Shown here: piece by piece, positions 51,858-61,198 of the stretch | Layout of the letters: the number at the start of each line of letters is the position of its first letter | How positions within the stretch are numbered: the stretch's first letter is position 1 | From: Saprospiraceae bacterium | Lineage (GTDB): Bacteria > Bacteroidota > Bacteroidia > Chitinophagales > Saprospiraceae | Direction: 5' to 3' | DNA length: 64,000 bases | Assembly (NCBI GenBank): GCA_022841745.1 | Contig: JALHQW010000036.1 | Coordinates: 1 to 64,000, forward strand | Translations under genes and position numbers: made by a program | The notes under the pieces: model-generated | The model's database searches: none | What the model saw: only the letters and a program-made list of their open reading frames with translations | Told to the model about the DNA's origin: nothing

Positions 51858-52424
51858 ATGAGTGCTCAAAGAATAGCATCGAGGTACGCCAAGTCGCTGA
51901 TTGACCTTTCCCGGGAGAAGGGCAAGCTCGAACGGGTATTGGAAGACGTGGAGTCGTTCCGCCAAGTGGCCAAGAACAGGGATTTTGCGCTGCTGCTGAA
52001 AAGCCCAGTGGTGAAAGCCGATACCAAGGAGCGAATTTTCAACCAGCTTTTTGGAGGCAAATACGACGAAATTACGCTTGCCTTCCTGCGCATATTGCTG
52101 CGCAAAGGCCGAGAGGCGCTTTTGATAGAAATCGCCAACGAATTTGACCTACAGTACAAGGTCATCAAGCACATCACCACCGTGAAGTTGACGACGGCGG
52201 TCAAGCTTAGCGATGAGGCTGTCAAGGCCATCCATGCAAAACTGCTGGCCAGCAACACTACCGACCAGAACGTGGAACTTACGACCGAAGTTGACCCCGA
52301 CATCATCGGCGGTTTTGTCATCGAATTTGGCGACAGGCTCTACGACGCCAGTGTGGCGCACAAGCTGGAGCAAATGAAAAAGAACTTCAAAGGCAACCTT
52401 TATATATCGCAAATCATGGCTTAA
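51858..52424 (+). CDS. atpH: F-type ATP synthase subunit delta
   Basis: 188-residue stator protein linking the b dimer to the alpha/beta head. N-terminal helical domain (SAQRIASRYAKSLIDLSREK, LLKSPVVKADTKERIFNQLF) and C-terminal domain (TTEVDPDIIGGFVIEFGDRL, YDASVAHKLEQMKKNF). ATG 51858 is used; the open frame upstream is repeat array. Confidence 0.95.
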   Translation: MSAQRIASRYAKSLIDLSREKGKLERVLEDVESFRQVAKNRDFALLLKSPVVKADTKERIFNQLFGGKYDEITLAFLRILLRKGREALLIEIANEFDLQYKVIKHITTVKLTTAVKLSDEAVKAIHAKLLASNTTDQNVELTTEVDPDIIGGFVIEFGDRLYDASVAHKLEQMKKNFKGNLYISQIMA

Positions 52425-52430
52425 AATAAG

Positions 52431-52519
52431 GATTAAAGGATTGAAGGATTGAAGGATTGAAGGGTTAAAAATGCCCTTTCCTTCAATCCTTCAATCCTTT
52501 AGTCCTTCAATCCTTCAAA
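52431..52519. repeat. GGATTGAA hairpin array, delta-alpha gap
   Basis: Four units of GGATTGAA (GGATTAAAGGATTGAAGG...) then five units of CCTTCAAT (CCTTCAATCCTTCAATCC), loop about 12 nt. Right arm ends beside the alpha ATG. Same unit as 15926-16025. Confidence 0.87.
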
Positions 52520-52523
52520 AAAA

Positions 52524-54110
52524 ATGATTGACGTAAAACCTGACGAAATATCGGCGATACTCAAGCAGCAACTCAGCGGCTTCAACTCCGCCACCGAACT
52601 GGAAGAAGTAGGCTCAGTACTCCAAGTAGGTGACGGTATCGCCCGTGTGTATGGCCTGAACAAAGCACAGGCTGGTGAACTGGTCGAGTTCGAAACGGGC
52701 GTTCAGGCCGTGGTGCTCAACCTTGAAGAAGACAACGTGGGCGTCGTGCTCATGGGTTCTGGCGACAGTATCCGGGAAGGCTCTACCGTGCGCCGCACGG
52801 GCCGCATCGCCTCTATCGAGGTAGGTGAGGAGTTCGTGGGCAGGGTTGTGAACCCGCTCGGACAACCCATTGACGGTAAAGGCCCAATCGGCGGCAAGAA
52901 GTACGAGATGCCATTGGAGCGCAAAGCACCGGGCGTTATCTATCGCCAGCCAGTGAACGAGCCGCTGCAAACGGGCATCAAGGCCATTGACTCCATGATT
53001 CCCATTGGCCGTGGCCAGCGGGAACTCATCATTGGCGACCGCCAGACTGGCAAGACGGCCATCGCCATTGATACAATCATCAACCAGAAGGAGTTTTACG
53101 ACCGGGGCGAGCCAGTTTATTGCATCTATGTTGCCTCTGGCCAAAAGTCTTCTACGGTAGCAAACGTAGCGAAGACGCTGGCAGATGCTGGCGCAATGGC
53201 TTACACTGTCATCGTTTCTGCCTCGGCTTCCGACCCTGCGCCGCTGATTTTCTACGCCCCCTACGCAGGTGCTTGCATCGGCGAGTACTTCCGTGACACG
53301 GGCCGCCCAGCACTCATCATTTACGATGACCTCTCCAAGCAGGCCGTTGCCTATCGTGAGGTATCGCTGCTGCTCCGCCGCCCACCGGGACGTGAGGCTT
53401 ACCCAGGTGATATCTTCTACCTGCACAGCCGCCTCTTGGAGCGTGCCGCCAAGATCATCAACAACGACGCCATTGCGCAGAACATGAACGACCTGCCGCC
53501 GAGCCTCAAGGACGCTGGCATCGTGAAGGGCGGTGGCTCGCTGACGGCGCTCCCCATCATCGAGACACAGGCTGGTGACGTTTCGGCCTATATCCCGACA
53601 AACGTTATCTCCATCACCGATGGCCAGATCTTCCTCGAAACCAACCTGTTCAACGCAGGTATCCGCCCGGCCATCAACGTGGGTATCTCCGTGAGCCGGG
53701 TAGGTGGTTCGGCGCAGATCAAGTCCATGAAGAAGGTATCTGGTACGCTGAAGATTGACCAAGCGCAGTACCGAGAGCTGGAGGCTTTCTCCAAGTTCGG
53801 TTCCGACCTCGACGCTTCGACCGTAGCCGTGCTCGAAAAGGGCAAGCGCAACGTGGAAATCCTGAAGCAGCCACAGTACTCCCCAGTATCGGTGGAAAAG
53901 CAGGTAGCCATGATTTACCTCGGCACCAAGGGCTTGGTGAAGGAGGTTCCAGTAGCTAAAATGAAGGAGTTTGAAGAAATTTTCCTCCTCAAATTGGAGC
54001 AGTTCCACCCAGCCGTATTGGAAGACTTCCGCAAAGGCGGCCTCAGCAACGAGTCACTGGCTATTGTTGAAAAACTGGCTGGTGAATTGGTACAGCAATA
54101 CAAGAAGTAA
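52524..54110 (+). CDS. atpA: F-type ATP synthase subunit alpha
   Basis: 528-residue regulatory nucleotide-binding subunit of F1. Walker [41 protein letters not shown], Walker [21 protein letters not shown] and the arginine-finger region [20 protein letters not shown] are intact. It is slightly longer than E. coli (513) as is usual in Bacteroidota. Partner beta is not in the window. Confidence 0.98.
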   Translation: MIDVKPDEISAILKQQLSGFNSATELEEVGSVLQVGDGIARVYGLNKAQAGELVEFETGVQAVVLNLEEDNVGVVLMGSGDSIREGSTVRRTGRIASIEVGEEFVGRVVNPLGQPIDGKGPIGGKKYEMPLERKAPGVIYRQPVNEPLQTGIKAIDSMIPIGRGQRELIIGDRQTGKTAIAIDTIINQKEFYDRGEPVYCIYVASGQKSSTVANVAKTLADAGAMAYTVIVSASASDPAPLIFYAPYAGACIGEYFRDTGRPALIIYDDLSKQAVAYREVSLLLRRPPGREAYPGDIFYLHSRLLERAAKIINNDAIAQNMNDLPPSLKDAGIVKGGGSLTALPIIETQAGDVSAYIPTNVISITDGQIFLETNLFNAGIRPAINVGISVSRVGGSAQIKSMKKVSGTLKIDQAQYRELEAFSKFGSDLDASTVAVLEKGKRNVEILKQPQYSPVSVEKQVAMIYLGTKGLVKEVPVAKMKEFEEIFLLKLEQFHPAVLEDFRKGGLSNESLAIVEKLAGELVQQYKK

Positions 54111-54178
54111 TTCGTGATTCGTGATTCGTGATTGGTATCCCCATTCACGAATCACAAATCACCATTCACGAATCACCA
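54111..54178. repeat. CGTGATT hairpin array, alpha-gamma gap
   Basis: TTCGTGATTCGTGATTCG and TGATTGG (left) face CATTCACGAATCACAAATC and CCATTCACGAATCACC (right). Fills the gap; ends 3 bases before the gamma ATG. Confidence 0.85.
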
Positions 54179-54181
54179 AGA

Positions 54182-55069
54182 ATGGCAAACCTAAAAGCAG
54201 TACGGGAGCGCATCACTTCCGTTCAAAATACGCAGCAGATTACCAAGGCCATGAAAATGGTTTCGGCTGCCAAATTGCGCAGGGCGCAGCAGGCCATCCA
54301 ACAAATGCGCCCGTTTGCGGAGAAGCAAAATGAGATGCTGCGCAATATCCTGTCGAACCTCGGCGGGCAGGCCAGCACTTCCTTTGGCGTGGAAAGGCAG
54401 ATAAAGAAGGCATGCATGGTGGTAGTGACCTCCAATCGGGGCCTTTGTGGTGCATTCAACACAAATGTCACCAAATCTGCCATTGTCACCATCGAGGAGA
54501 AATATGCAGAGGTGCTACGTGAAGGCCAGCTCACCATCATCCCCATCGGCAAGAAAGGGTACGATGTGCTGCGCAAGCGGTATCCTAAAGCCAACTTCAT
54601 CCGTGATTACGTTGAACTGTTTAGCGACCTCAGCTTTGAGCATGTGGCACAGGTTTCTCAGCGCCTGATGGATGAATTTGAAGCAGGCGGCTACGACCAT
54701 ATCTCTGTTTCTTTTGGTCGCTTCCGCAATGCCGCTACCCAGTTCCCTGAAACGGACCAGTGGCTGCCGGTGCCAAAAATGGAAGTCGCCGAGAGTGGTC
54801 CCAAGGCCGATTATGTGTTCGAGCCGGACATGGATGGTTTGTTGAAAGAGCTCGTTCCGAGCATCCTCCAGACTACTTTCCAGAAATACCTCCTCGACAC
54901 CCATGCCTCCGAGCACGGCGCCCGTATGACGGCCATGGACAAGGCAACAGAGAATGCCAACGAGATGTTGAAAGACTTGAAACTGATGTACAACAAGGCC
55001 CGCCAAGAGGCCATCACTGGCGAAATCCTCGAAATCGTGGGGGGTGCGGCGGCTTTGGAAAGTGCGTAA
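54182..55069 (+). CDS. atpG: F-type ATP synthase subunit gamma
   Basis: 295-residue rotor shaft of F1. N-terminal helix ANLKAVRERITSVQNTQQIT and KAMKMVSAAKLRRAQQAIQQ, GLCGAFNTNV core, and C-terminal helix MTAMDKATENANEMLKDLKL with YNKARQEAITGEILEIVGGA. ATG 54182 is correct; the longer frame translates the array (IHESQITIHES). Last gene of this part of the operon. Confidence 0.97.
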   Translation: MANLKAVRERITSVQNTQQITKAMKMVSAAKLRRAQQAIQQMRPFAEKQNEMLRNILSNLGGQASTSFGVERQIKKACMVVVTSNRGLCGAFNTNVTKSAIVTIEEKYAEVLREGQLTIIPIGKKGYDVLRKRYPKANFIRDYVELFSDLSFEHVAQVSQRLMDEFEAGGYDHISVSFGRFRNAATQFPETDQWLPVPKMEVAESGPKADYVFEPDMDGLLKELVPSILQTTFQKYLLDTHASEHGARMTAMDKATENANEMLKDLKLMYNKARQEAITGEILEIVGGAAALESA

Positions 55070-55088
55070 TTGATTGTTTTCAAGATTC

Positions 55089-55126
55089 AAAAGGGCTTGG
55101 ATGCAACTGCATCCAAGCCCTTTTTT
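55089..55126. terminator. Bidirectional terminator, atpG / S9 peptidase
   Basis: AAAAGGGCTTGGATGCA pairs perfectly with TGCATCCAAGCCCTTTT with a 2-base centre; T and A tracts on both sides. It serves the two converging genes. Confidence 0.93.
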
Positions 55127-55144
55127 ATTCCTGCTCAACAAGGT

Positions 55145-58027
55145 TCAATCCAACCCCTGCCTTATTCCCTTCTCCACCGCTGGCACACCCCGTACCATCC
55201 ATTGCGGCATTGGTTTGTCCATCAAAAAATGGTCGAAGAACTGGCTCATGCGCAGTTGGAAGTCCTTGCGGTTTTGCAATTTGACGGGCCAGTGCGGTTC
55301 GTCATTGTAGTTCAGCATCCAAGCGGGCTTGCCGAGGCGACGCAGCGCCGTAAAGTATTCTATGCCCTGGTACCAAGGCACGTGGCCGTCGGCATCGTTG
55401 TGCATGATAAGCACGGGCGTGTTCACTTTATCCATCGAAAACAAGGGCGAGTTCTCCATGTAGCGCATCGGGTACTCCCAAATCGTACCGCCAATGCGGC
55501 TCTGTGTGTGTTCGTATTGGAACATTCGGCTGAGGCCCGTCTGCCAGCGGATACCGCCGTAGGCCGAGAACATGTTCACCACGGGGGCACCGCTTTCGGC
55601 ACATTTGAAGATATTGGTTTTAGTCAGCAAATGGGCCACTTGATAGCCACCCCAACTATGCCCTTGCACGCCGATGCGGCCCTTGTCCACAAAGCCTTTT
55701 TCCGTCAGGGAGGTAACACCAGAAACCACGGCGTTCAAACAGCTCTCGCCGGGGTAGCCCGTACGATAGACGATGTCTGGGTTGAAAACGAGGTAACCCC
55801 GGCTCGCATAGTACGAGTAGTTGATGCTGCTGCGCAAGGGGTAAGGTGCCCGGTATTGGTGCAGTTCATCGCTGCTGCGCTCGTAGAAATTGACAATCAT
55901 CGGGTACTGCTTCTTGGGGTCGAAGTCGGCGGGCTTGACCAATAGCCCTTGTAGGCGTTGTCCGTCCAAGGATGTCCACTCATAAGGCTCAATGCTGCCC
56001 CATTTATAATCCGACTGCTGGGGGTTGGCATTGCTCACTTTTCGGGGCTTTTGCAGGGTGAAATCACTGTACAGCAAGTCGGGAAAGGTCTGGAAGTTTT
56101 CCTTGGTGAAAAGGAGCTTGTCGGCATCCTTTGCCTTCTGCGGCGAAGTGGAGTAGGCAAAAGCCTCGTTCACCAATTGAATTGGCTGCCCTGCGCCGAG
56201 CATCAGCAGGGCATAGCCCTCAGCCTTTGTTTTTTCATCAAAAACATGCAGGAAAAGGCGCTGTCCCGGCTCCACGTAGCGCTCTTCAGGGTCGAGGCGT
56301 AGGAAGCGGTACTTGGTTCGGTTGGCCCGGCCATTGGTCAGGTTGATAGGCTGGGTCTTCCCGTTGGGATCCAATTGCCAAATATCGTAGCGGTCGTTCA
56401 CCAATAGGCTGGAGCAAACCCCATTCGAGTCGGCGACCCAAGTAGCGAAGCCATAGCTGGAGGGATGGTCTGGCACATCGTTGAGTTCGTCATAAAAAGC
56501 GGTCGGGCGGTTGCTGGTCAGGCGGCGCAACTCGCTGGTTTTCAAAGAGTAAGCAAACCAAGCACTGTCCACTTCATTGTACCAAAAAGCAAAACTGCCA
56601 TCGGGTGAGAGCCGTGGGTTGCCCCGCAGGGCCTTGGTCACGAGTTTGCGGCTGCCCGTGGTTTCGTCCACGAGCCACACATCCTTGCGTCCCTCCCCTT
56701 CCCATGAAAGCTGCTTGAGGTAAGGCTGGTCGTTCAGGCCGAGAGCCACGCTGCCCTTGCGGTCGGGTGCATAGACCATATCTGGCAAATCGGTATAGGA
56801 GAGTGGCACGAACTTGTCCTGCGCAATATGCCAGACCACATCATAGGCACGCTTGCGCTCCTGCTCCACGAGGGTTTTCTGGTTGGTGTGCAGCCGCCCA
56901 TCGGTGTAGGTCCAAACCTCCACGTTGACGATTTCGTCCTCCAGCAGGGTGGTGTCCTGCAAAATGGGCGGTGGGGCGACACCGAAATAGAGTTTCGAAC
57001 CATCCTTGCTGAAAACGGGCGCTGCATTCTCGCTCACCCGCCATGCCTTGGGCAGGTACTTCGCCGTGGAATCAGCGACGAGTTTAGCCTTTTCCATCCC
57101 TTCTTCCCAATAACAGAGGCCGAAGGGCGGCACCTGCGCCTTGGTGGTATCGAGGTTGGCCAAAAAAGCCAACTGCGTTCCTTTCTCGTTGAAAATCAAC
57201 TGCTTATAATCGCCTTTTTGTTGCCACAACGGGCGCAATTGCCGCAAGGCACAGTTGAAAACATAGACGCCTTCGAGCAGCGACGAGTCGGGGGTGCCGC
57301 ATGTATTGATGAGGATGCGCCCGCCTGCCTTGGCCAGCTTGTAGTCCCGCACGAAATGGATGGTATCCGTCCGTTGCGAAGCCAATTGGAACAGCACGAG
57401 CTTGGAGCCATTGTCCTTGCCCTCTTTTTTTTCTTTTTTCTTCTTGGTTTTTTCCTTCGGCAAATCGGGCTTCTCCGTTTTGATGGAATCCTGTTTGACT
57501 GCCGTGGTATCCGCTTTTTCTTCCTTCGGCTTGAACGGCTCCAACTGATACGCCAGCCATCCATCCCATTCTTCGGGCATGGCGAAGGACTTCACATCGG
57601 GTATTTTCTTCAAGCTGCCAGAGCCAAGGTGCAGGATGCCGAGCGAGTCCTTGGCCAGGTCTTCCTTTTTCACCTTGCGGCGGCGCTGGGCTTTGAGGGT
57701 GTCCTCCAACGGCTTTATTTTAAAGGCAAGAAACTGATTATCGGCAGAAAACGCTGGACTTTCACCACGTTGGTAGGTGCGGGTATTGCCTTTAACGGCA
57801 TCCCAAACGAGCAAGCGACCGTCGCCTTCCTCGGCCTTAAGGGTGTAGGCCACCCAAGTGCCATCGTTGGAGATTTTGGCCGACTGTACTTGGTTCCAGC
57901 GCACGAGGTCGGCGGGTTCGAGCTGTTTCTTGATAGAAACGGGGGTAGTTGGGGCTTGGGTAGGTGCTTGGGCAAACAGGTTGGCCCAAGAAAACAGGAT
58001 GAAAAACAATGCTATCTTTAACCGCAT
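55145..58027 (-). CDS. S9-family prolyl-oligopeptidase-like serine peptidase
   Basis: 960-residue exported peptidase. Signal peptide (ALFFILFSWANLFAQ), an N-terminal beta-propeller-like region (about 35-660) that contains an unusual Lys/Glu-rich low-complexity insert near 190-210 (KTKKKKEKKEGKDNG), then the alpha/beta hydrolase domain with nucleophile serine in GVQGHSWGGYQVAHLL (near residue 790), the aspartate in NDADGHVPWYQG and the histidine in NYNDEPHWPV. Dipeptidyl-peptidase or acylaminoacyl-peptidase activity is likely; the P1 preference cannot be assigned. Confidence 0.93.
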   Translation of the reverse strand: MRLKIALFFILFSWANLFAQAPTQAPTTPVSIKKQLEPADLVRWNQVQSAKISNDGTWVAYTLKAEEGDGRLLVWDAVKGNTRTYQRGESPAFSADNQFLAFKIKPLEDTLKAQRRRKVKKEDLAKDSLGILHLGSGSLKKIPDVKSFAMPEEWDGWLAYQLEPFKPKEEKADTTAVKQDSIKTEKPDLPKEKTKKKKEKKEGKDNGSKLVLFQLASQRTDTIHFVRDYKLAKAGGRILINTCGTPDSSLLEGVYVFNCALRQLRPLWQQKGDYKQLIFNEKGTQLAFLANLDTTKAQVPPFGLCYWEEGMEKAKLVADSTAKYLPKAWRVSENAAPVFSKDGSKLYFGVAPPPILQDTTLLEDEIVNVEVWTYTDGRLHTNQKTLVEQERKRAYDVVWHIAQDKFVPLSYTDLPDMVYAPDRKGSVALGLNDQPYLKQLSWEGEGRKDVWLVDETTGSRKLVTKALRGNPRLSPDGSFAFWYNEVDSAWFAYSLKTSELRRLTSNRPTAFYDELNDVPDHPSSYGFATWVADSNGVCSSLLVNDRYDIWQLDPNGKTQPINLTNGRANRTKYRFLRLDPEERYVEPGQRLFLHVFDEKTKAEGYALLMLGAGQPIQLVNEAFAYSTSPQKAKDADKLLFTKENFQTFPDLLYSDFTLQKPRKVSNANPQQSDYKWGSIEPYEWTSLDGQRLQGLLVKPADFDPKKQYPMIVNFYERSSDELHQYRAPYPLRSSINYSYYASRGYLVFNPDIVYRTGYPGESCLNAVVSGVTSLTEKGFVDKGRIGVQGHSWGGYQVAHLLTKTNIFKCAESGAPVVNMFSAYGGIRWQTGLSRMFQYEHTQSRIGGTIWEYPMRYMENSPLFSMDKVNTPVLIMHNDADGHVPWYQGIEYFTALRRLGKPAWMLNYNDEPHWPVKLQNRKDFQLRMSQFFDHFLMDKPMPQWMVRGVPAVEKGIRQGLD

Positions 58028-58113
58028 ACTTCAAATGATTGGATGAGGCGTGAAGATAGAAATTGCCGCCATGTAACTTTTATTGCTTTCCAAATTATTG
58101 CTTAAAAATGGTC

Positions 58114-59268
58114 ATGAAAAATATTGCTTGCCTACTGCTCCTGCCCCTGTTCGCCACTGCACAAGATGGCAACCTCGTGTTAAATCCCGGCTTCGAAAAA
58201 CTGCTACCAAACGCCCCACTCCAGCCGTGTTCTTATATCCAAAACGGCGAATCGTTCGATAAATCTGTGGCCAACTGGACGACCTATCGAAGCATGACGC
58301 CTGATCTAATTGACTGGAAATCAGATAAGTACGGCGATTGTTTCTTCCCTAAACCTCATGGTGGCGACCGTGCAGTGGGCATCATCACCTATCATCCTGG
58401 TCATGATACGGGTCGCCCTGGTGACTTTCACGAAATCATCCAAGGCCAACTCCGAATGCCGCTCATCTATGGCAAAAAATACCGAATTGAAATGTATGTA
58501 CACCTGTCCGAGGCAACAGCTTTGCACCATTTGCAGAGCATCTATGGTGAAAAACGGGACATCCGCCCAACGGCTGCAGGCAACCTGGGCGTACTGTTTA
58601 CTTATGACAAGAACCATTATGTGGACAGGGACGACAAACCGCAGTTCGTGGTAAAGGAACCCATCATCACGGCCAAGGATGAATGGAAGCTCATCAGCGG
58701 CACCTTTACCGCTGACCGGGAGCACATGAATTTTTTCATCGGCAATTTTTCCAAGGATGATGAAACACCAACCACCCTTCAGAACTCAACGCAAATAGAC
58801 AGTTTCAACCTGCGGCAAAACAATGGCGTGGACAAGATAAAACGGGTAGCCTATTACCTCATTGACGACATCCGCATCGTGCCAGCCGATGCACCCCCAC
58901 CGCCAGACATTTCAACAGTCTTGAAAACAAAAAAATCTTATACCTTCCGCAACGTGAACTTTGAGACAGGCAAGTGGAACCTGCTACCGCCCGCTCTGCC
59001 AGAATTGGACAACCTCACCGCTTTTTTGAAGGAAAACCCAACTGTTAAGGTCGAAATCGGTGGCCATACCGACGATGTGGGCGACGATACAGCCAATCAA
59101 TTGCTTTCGCAAAACCGGGCGGAGGCCGTAGTTAACTACCTGATTTCCAAAGGCATAGCCAACAAACGCATTACCCACAAAGGCTATGGCGAGGGTCAGC
59201 CCATCGCACCGAACAGTTCCGCAGCTGGCCGCTTGCAGAACCGAAGGGTCGAGTGCAAGGTGTTGTGA
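58114..59268 (+). CDS. OmpA-family protein with N-terminal jelly-roll-like domain
   Basis: 384-residue exported protein. Signal peptide (KNIACLLLLPLFATAQ), a galactose-binding-like domain (about 20-250, starting DGNLVLNPGFEKL, with AVGIITYHPGHDTGRPGDFHE) and a C-terminal OmpA domain (about 285-384; VKVEIGGHTDDVGDDTANQL, SQNRAEAVVNYLISKGIAN). The glycan- or ligand-binding half suggests surface anchoring of a carbohydrate. ATG 58114 is preferred; 58108 (MVMKN) is also in frame. Confidence 0.9.
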   Translation: MKNIACLLLLPLFATAQDGNLVLNPGFEKLLPNAPLQPCSYIQNGESFDKSVANWTTYRSMTPDLIDWKSDKYGDCFFPKPHGGDRAVGIITYHPGHDTGRPGDFHEIIQGQLRMPLIYGKKYRIEMYVHLSEATALHHLQSIYGEKRDIRPTAAGNLGVLFTYDKNHYVDRDDKPQFVVKEPIITAKDEWKLISGTFTADREHMNFFIGNFSKDDETPTTLQNSTQIDSFNLRQNNGVDKIKRVAYYLIDDIRIVPADAPPPPDISTVLKTKKSYTFRNVNFETGKWNLLPPALPELDNLTAFLKENPTVKVEIGGHTDDVGDDTANQLLSQNRAEAVVNYLISKGIANKRITHKGYGEGQPIAPNSSAAGRLQNRRVECKVL

Positions 59269-59384
59269 ATCTAATTGTGAAAAACAGGCGCTTGTCCGCT
59301 CATAAGGTTCGGAAAAGGCAACCCAACCATTGTACCTTATCCGTCGTATTTTGGATAGGGGCATGAAATTGGTGCTTGCCTTTG

Positions 59385-59392
59385 TATTTTTG
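59385..59392 (+). promoter_or_regulatory. Candidate -7 box for lipoprotein gene
   Basis: TATTTTTG matches TAnnTTTG, 52 bp before the ATG. No spaced -33 TTG. Confidence 0.4.
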
Positions 59393-59443
59393 TAGCCAAC
59401 ATATCCCAGTGAAACTTTGTTGGTGACTTATAAAATCCTTGAA

Positions 59444-60997
59444 ATGAAATTGTTCCGGTTTGGATGTCTTGCCCTTTTGCTGTCGGGGCTGTTTGGATGC
59501 CAGAAATACGATGAATTCGAGAAGGCGGACTTTGAGTCGGAAGGTGCCGAGTTTGCCATCCCATTGGGGAAATCCCGGGTCTCCATCCAAGAGTTGCTCG
59601 AAAACTTCGATGCCTACAATTATGTCGAGGTGGACTCCACGGGCCTCATCCATTTTGTTTATGAAGATGAAGTGTTTTCGCAAAGCGCTGATGAGTTTTT
59701 TCATAGAATAGACTCGGTGCTCCTGCCCCTTATCCCACTTGATTCTTCTTATTTCACCATTGATTTCGATACCCTGAGCGACGAGGTTAAGATTGATGTG
59801 GCCCGCTATAAAAGTGGCCTTGTCAATGCGCTAATCTATTCAGAATACGAAGGCTTGATAAACTTCTCCCTGACCGTTCATGAAGCGGTCAAGAATGGCC
59901 AACCCCTAACTATACAGTTTCAGGTTATGTCACCTATCGGGGTTATATTCGAGGGCGTACCGCTGCCGCAAGGCAATATCAGCACCGCCGTGCCAGTGGA
60001 AGGTTACGAACTTAGGCCCGTTGATGGTAAAGTGCATATCGAATATGCCGCCCTTACAGCATCTGGCGACACACTGCAACTCGAACCCAACCATGTTGCG
60101 TTCGAAAATGTCAATATCCAGTTCTCCTACTTCGAGGGCTACTTCGGCAATACCAAGTTCGAGGGCGAACGGGACAGCGTGAGCATTGACTTCTTCCAGG
60201 ATTGGGAGCAAAGCAATGTTCATTTTGAGAACCCCAGCATCAAGCTCGACATCCAAAATTCTTTTGGCATCCCTACCCGCTCCGACATCAAGGTATTCGA
60301 TGCTTTGACCACTAATGGCCCAAGCATCCCAATCGAAAGCGATTTCATCAATAATGGTGTGATTGACTTTGCCTATCCAACCTTGGCGGAGGTGGGCCAG
60401 TCAAAAAACACGATGCTAACCATGAGTGCCGACAACTCCAATGTCAAAGACTTGCTCAGCGCAAAACCCGTCGGCATTGACTACCAAGTGGATGCTATTG
60501 CCAACCCCGCCAATGACCTTAACTTAAAGGGGTTCATCACGGACTCTAGTTTTTACAGCGTCAGTATGCTATTCGACATCCCCCTCCATGGCAGGGCCAG
60601 CGGCTTTGACGCCGTGGATTCGTTCGACATTGATTTCAGCGATTACGATGTACTCAAGGAGGTCGAATTCAAATTGGTCGCTGATAACAATATGCCCATT
60701 GGCATTGCTACCCAGGGCTATTTTCTGGATTCAACCGGGGTCGTGCTCGATTCGCTGTTCGATTCCATTGGCTACCCCATAGAAGGAGCCCCAGTTGATG
60801 CCAACGGCATTGTGACCGGAAAACAGACCACCGTAACTTTCGTCAACTTCGACGCCGTCCGATTTGATGGTATCCGAAAAGCCACAAAGCTGGAAATCCA
60901 TGCGCTGTTGGCCACCACCGACAACGGCCAGACCAACGTCAAAATATTTTCCGACCAAGACGTTGAGATAAGGATGGGGATGAAAGTGAAGTTGTAG
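59444..60997 (+). CDS. Large hypothetical lipoprotein
   Basis: No family recognised. 517 residues with lipoprotein signal KLFRFGCLALLLSGLFGCQK (lipid cysteine near residue 18) and a beta-rich mature chain that is acidic and low in Cys. Segments such as FAIPLGKSRVSIQELLENFD and GIDYQVDAIANPANDLNLKG recall cell-surface beta-sandwich repeats. It may be a surface-exposed binding protein. Follows an OmpA protein but with its own promoter-like box. Start at MKLFRFG. Confidence 0.85.
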   Translation: MKLFRFGCLALLLSGLFGCQKYDEFEKADFESEGAEFAIPLGKSRVSIQELLENFDAYNYVEVDSTGLIHFVYEDEVFSQSADEFFHRIDSVLLPLIPLDSSYFTIDFDTLSDEVKIDVARYKSGLVNALIYSEYEGLINFSLTVHEAVKNGQPLTIQFQVMSPIGVIFEGVPLPQGNISTAVPVEGYELRPVDGKVHIEYAALTASGDTLQLEPNHVAFENVNIQFSYFEGYFGNTKFEGERDSVSIDFFQDWEQSNVHFENPSIKLDIQNSFGIPTRSDIKVFDALTTNGPSIPIESDFINNGVIDFAYPTLAEVGQSKNTMLTMSADNSNVKDLLSAKPVGIDYQVDAIANPANDLNLKGFITDSSFYSVSMLFDIPLHGRASGFDAVDSFDIDFSDYDVLKEVEFKLVADNNMPIGIATQGYFLDSTGVVLDSLFDSIGYPIEGAPVDANGIVTGKQTTVTFVNFDAVRFDGIRKATKLEIHALLATTDNGQTNVKIFSDQDVEIRMGMKVKL

Positions 60998-61052
60998 GGT
61001 TTGAGGATTTGGTACTCGAATCCTCAATTCCTCGCATCTTTGCACCTTCTTC

Positions 61053-61183
61053 AATACTTAGAAAGGTGTGGGAGGGGAGAGAAAAAATTTCATTTTTCCT
61101 CTCCCCTCCCACATTTTGAGGTGTTTTTTTTGGTGAAAATTGGAAATTTTTACCAAAAAAGCACCTCTTGCTAAGTAGTAGCA
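61053..61183. repeat. MITE-like double-hairpin element, copy 3 (full length, inverted)
   Basis: About 131 bp, bounded by AATACTTAG and GCTAAGTAGTAGC-like ends. Contains the two hairpins seen in copy 2 in reversed order (GGGAGGGGAGAGAAAAAATT, then GAGGTGTTTTTTTTGGTGAA), with paired substitutions in both arms. Ends 15 bp before the thiolase ATG. Confidence 0.83.
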
Positions 61184-61198
61184 ATCCTTCGTATCCTC

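Noticed and set aside
52614-54008. 464-codon open frame opposite atpA
   Set aside because: Antisense to a highly conserved ATP synthase alpha gene, no signal or domain; shadow frame.
56828-58021. 397-codon open frame opposite the S9 peptidase
   Set aside because: Antisense shadow; the peptidase frame holds catalytic motifs and a signal peptide.
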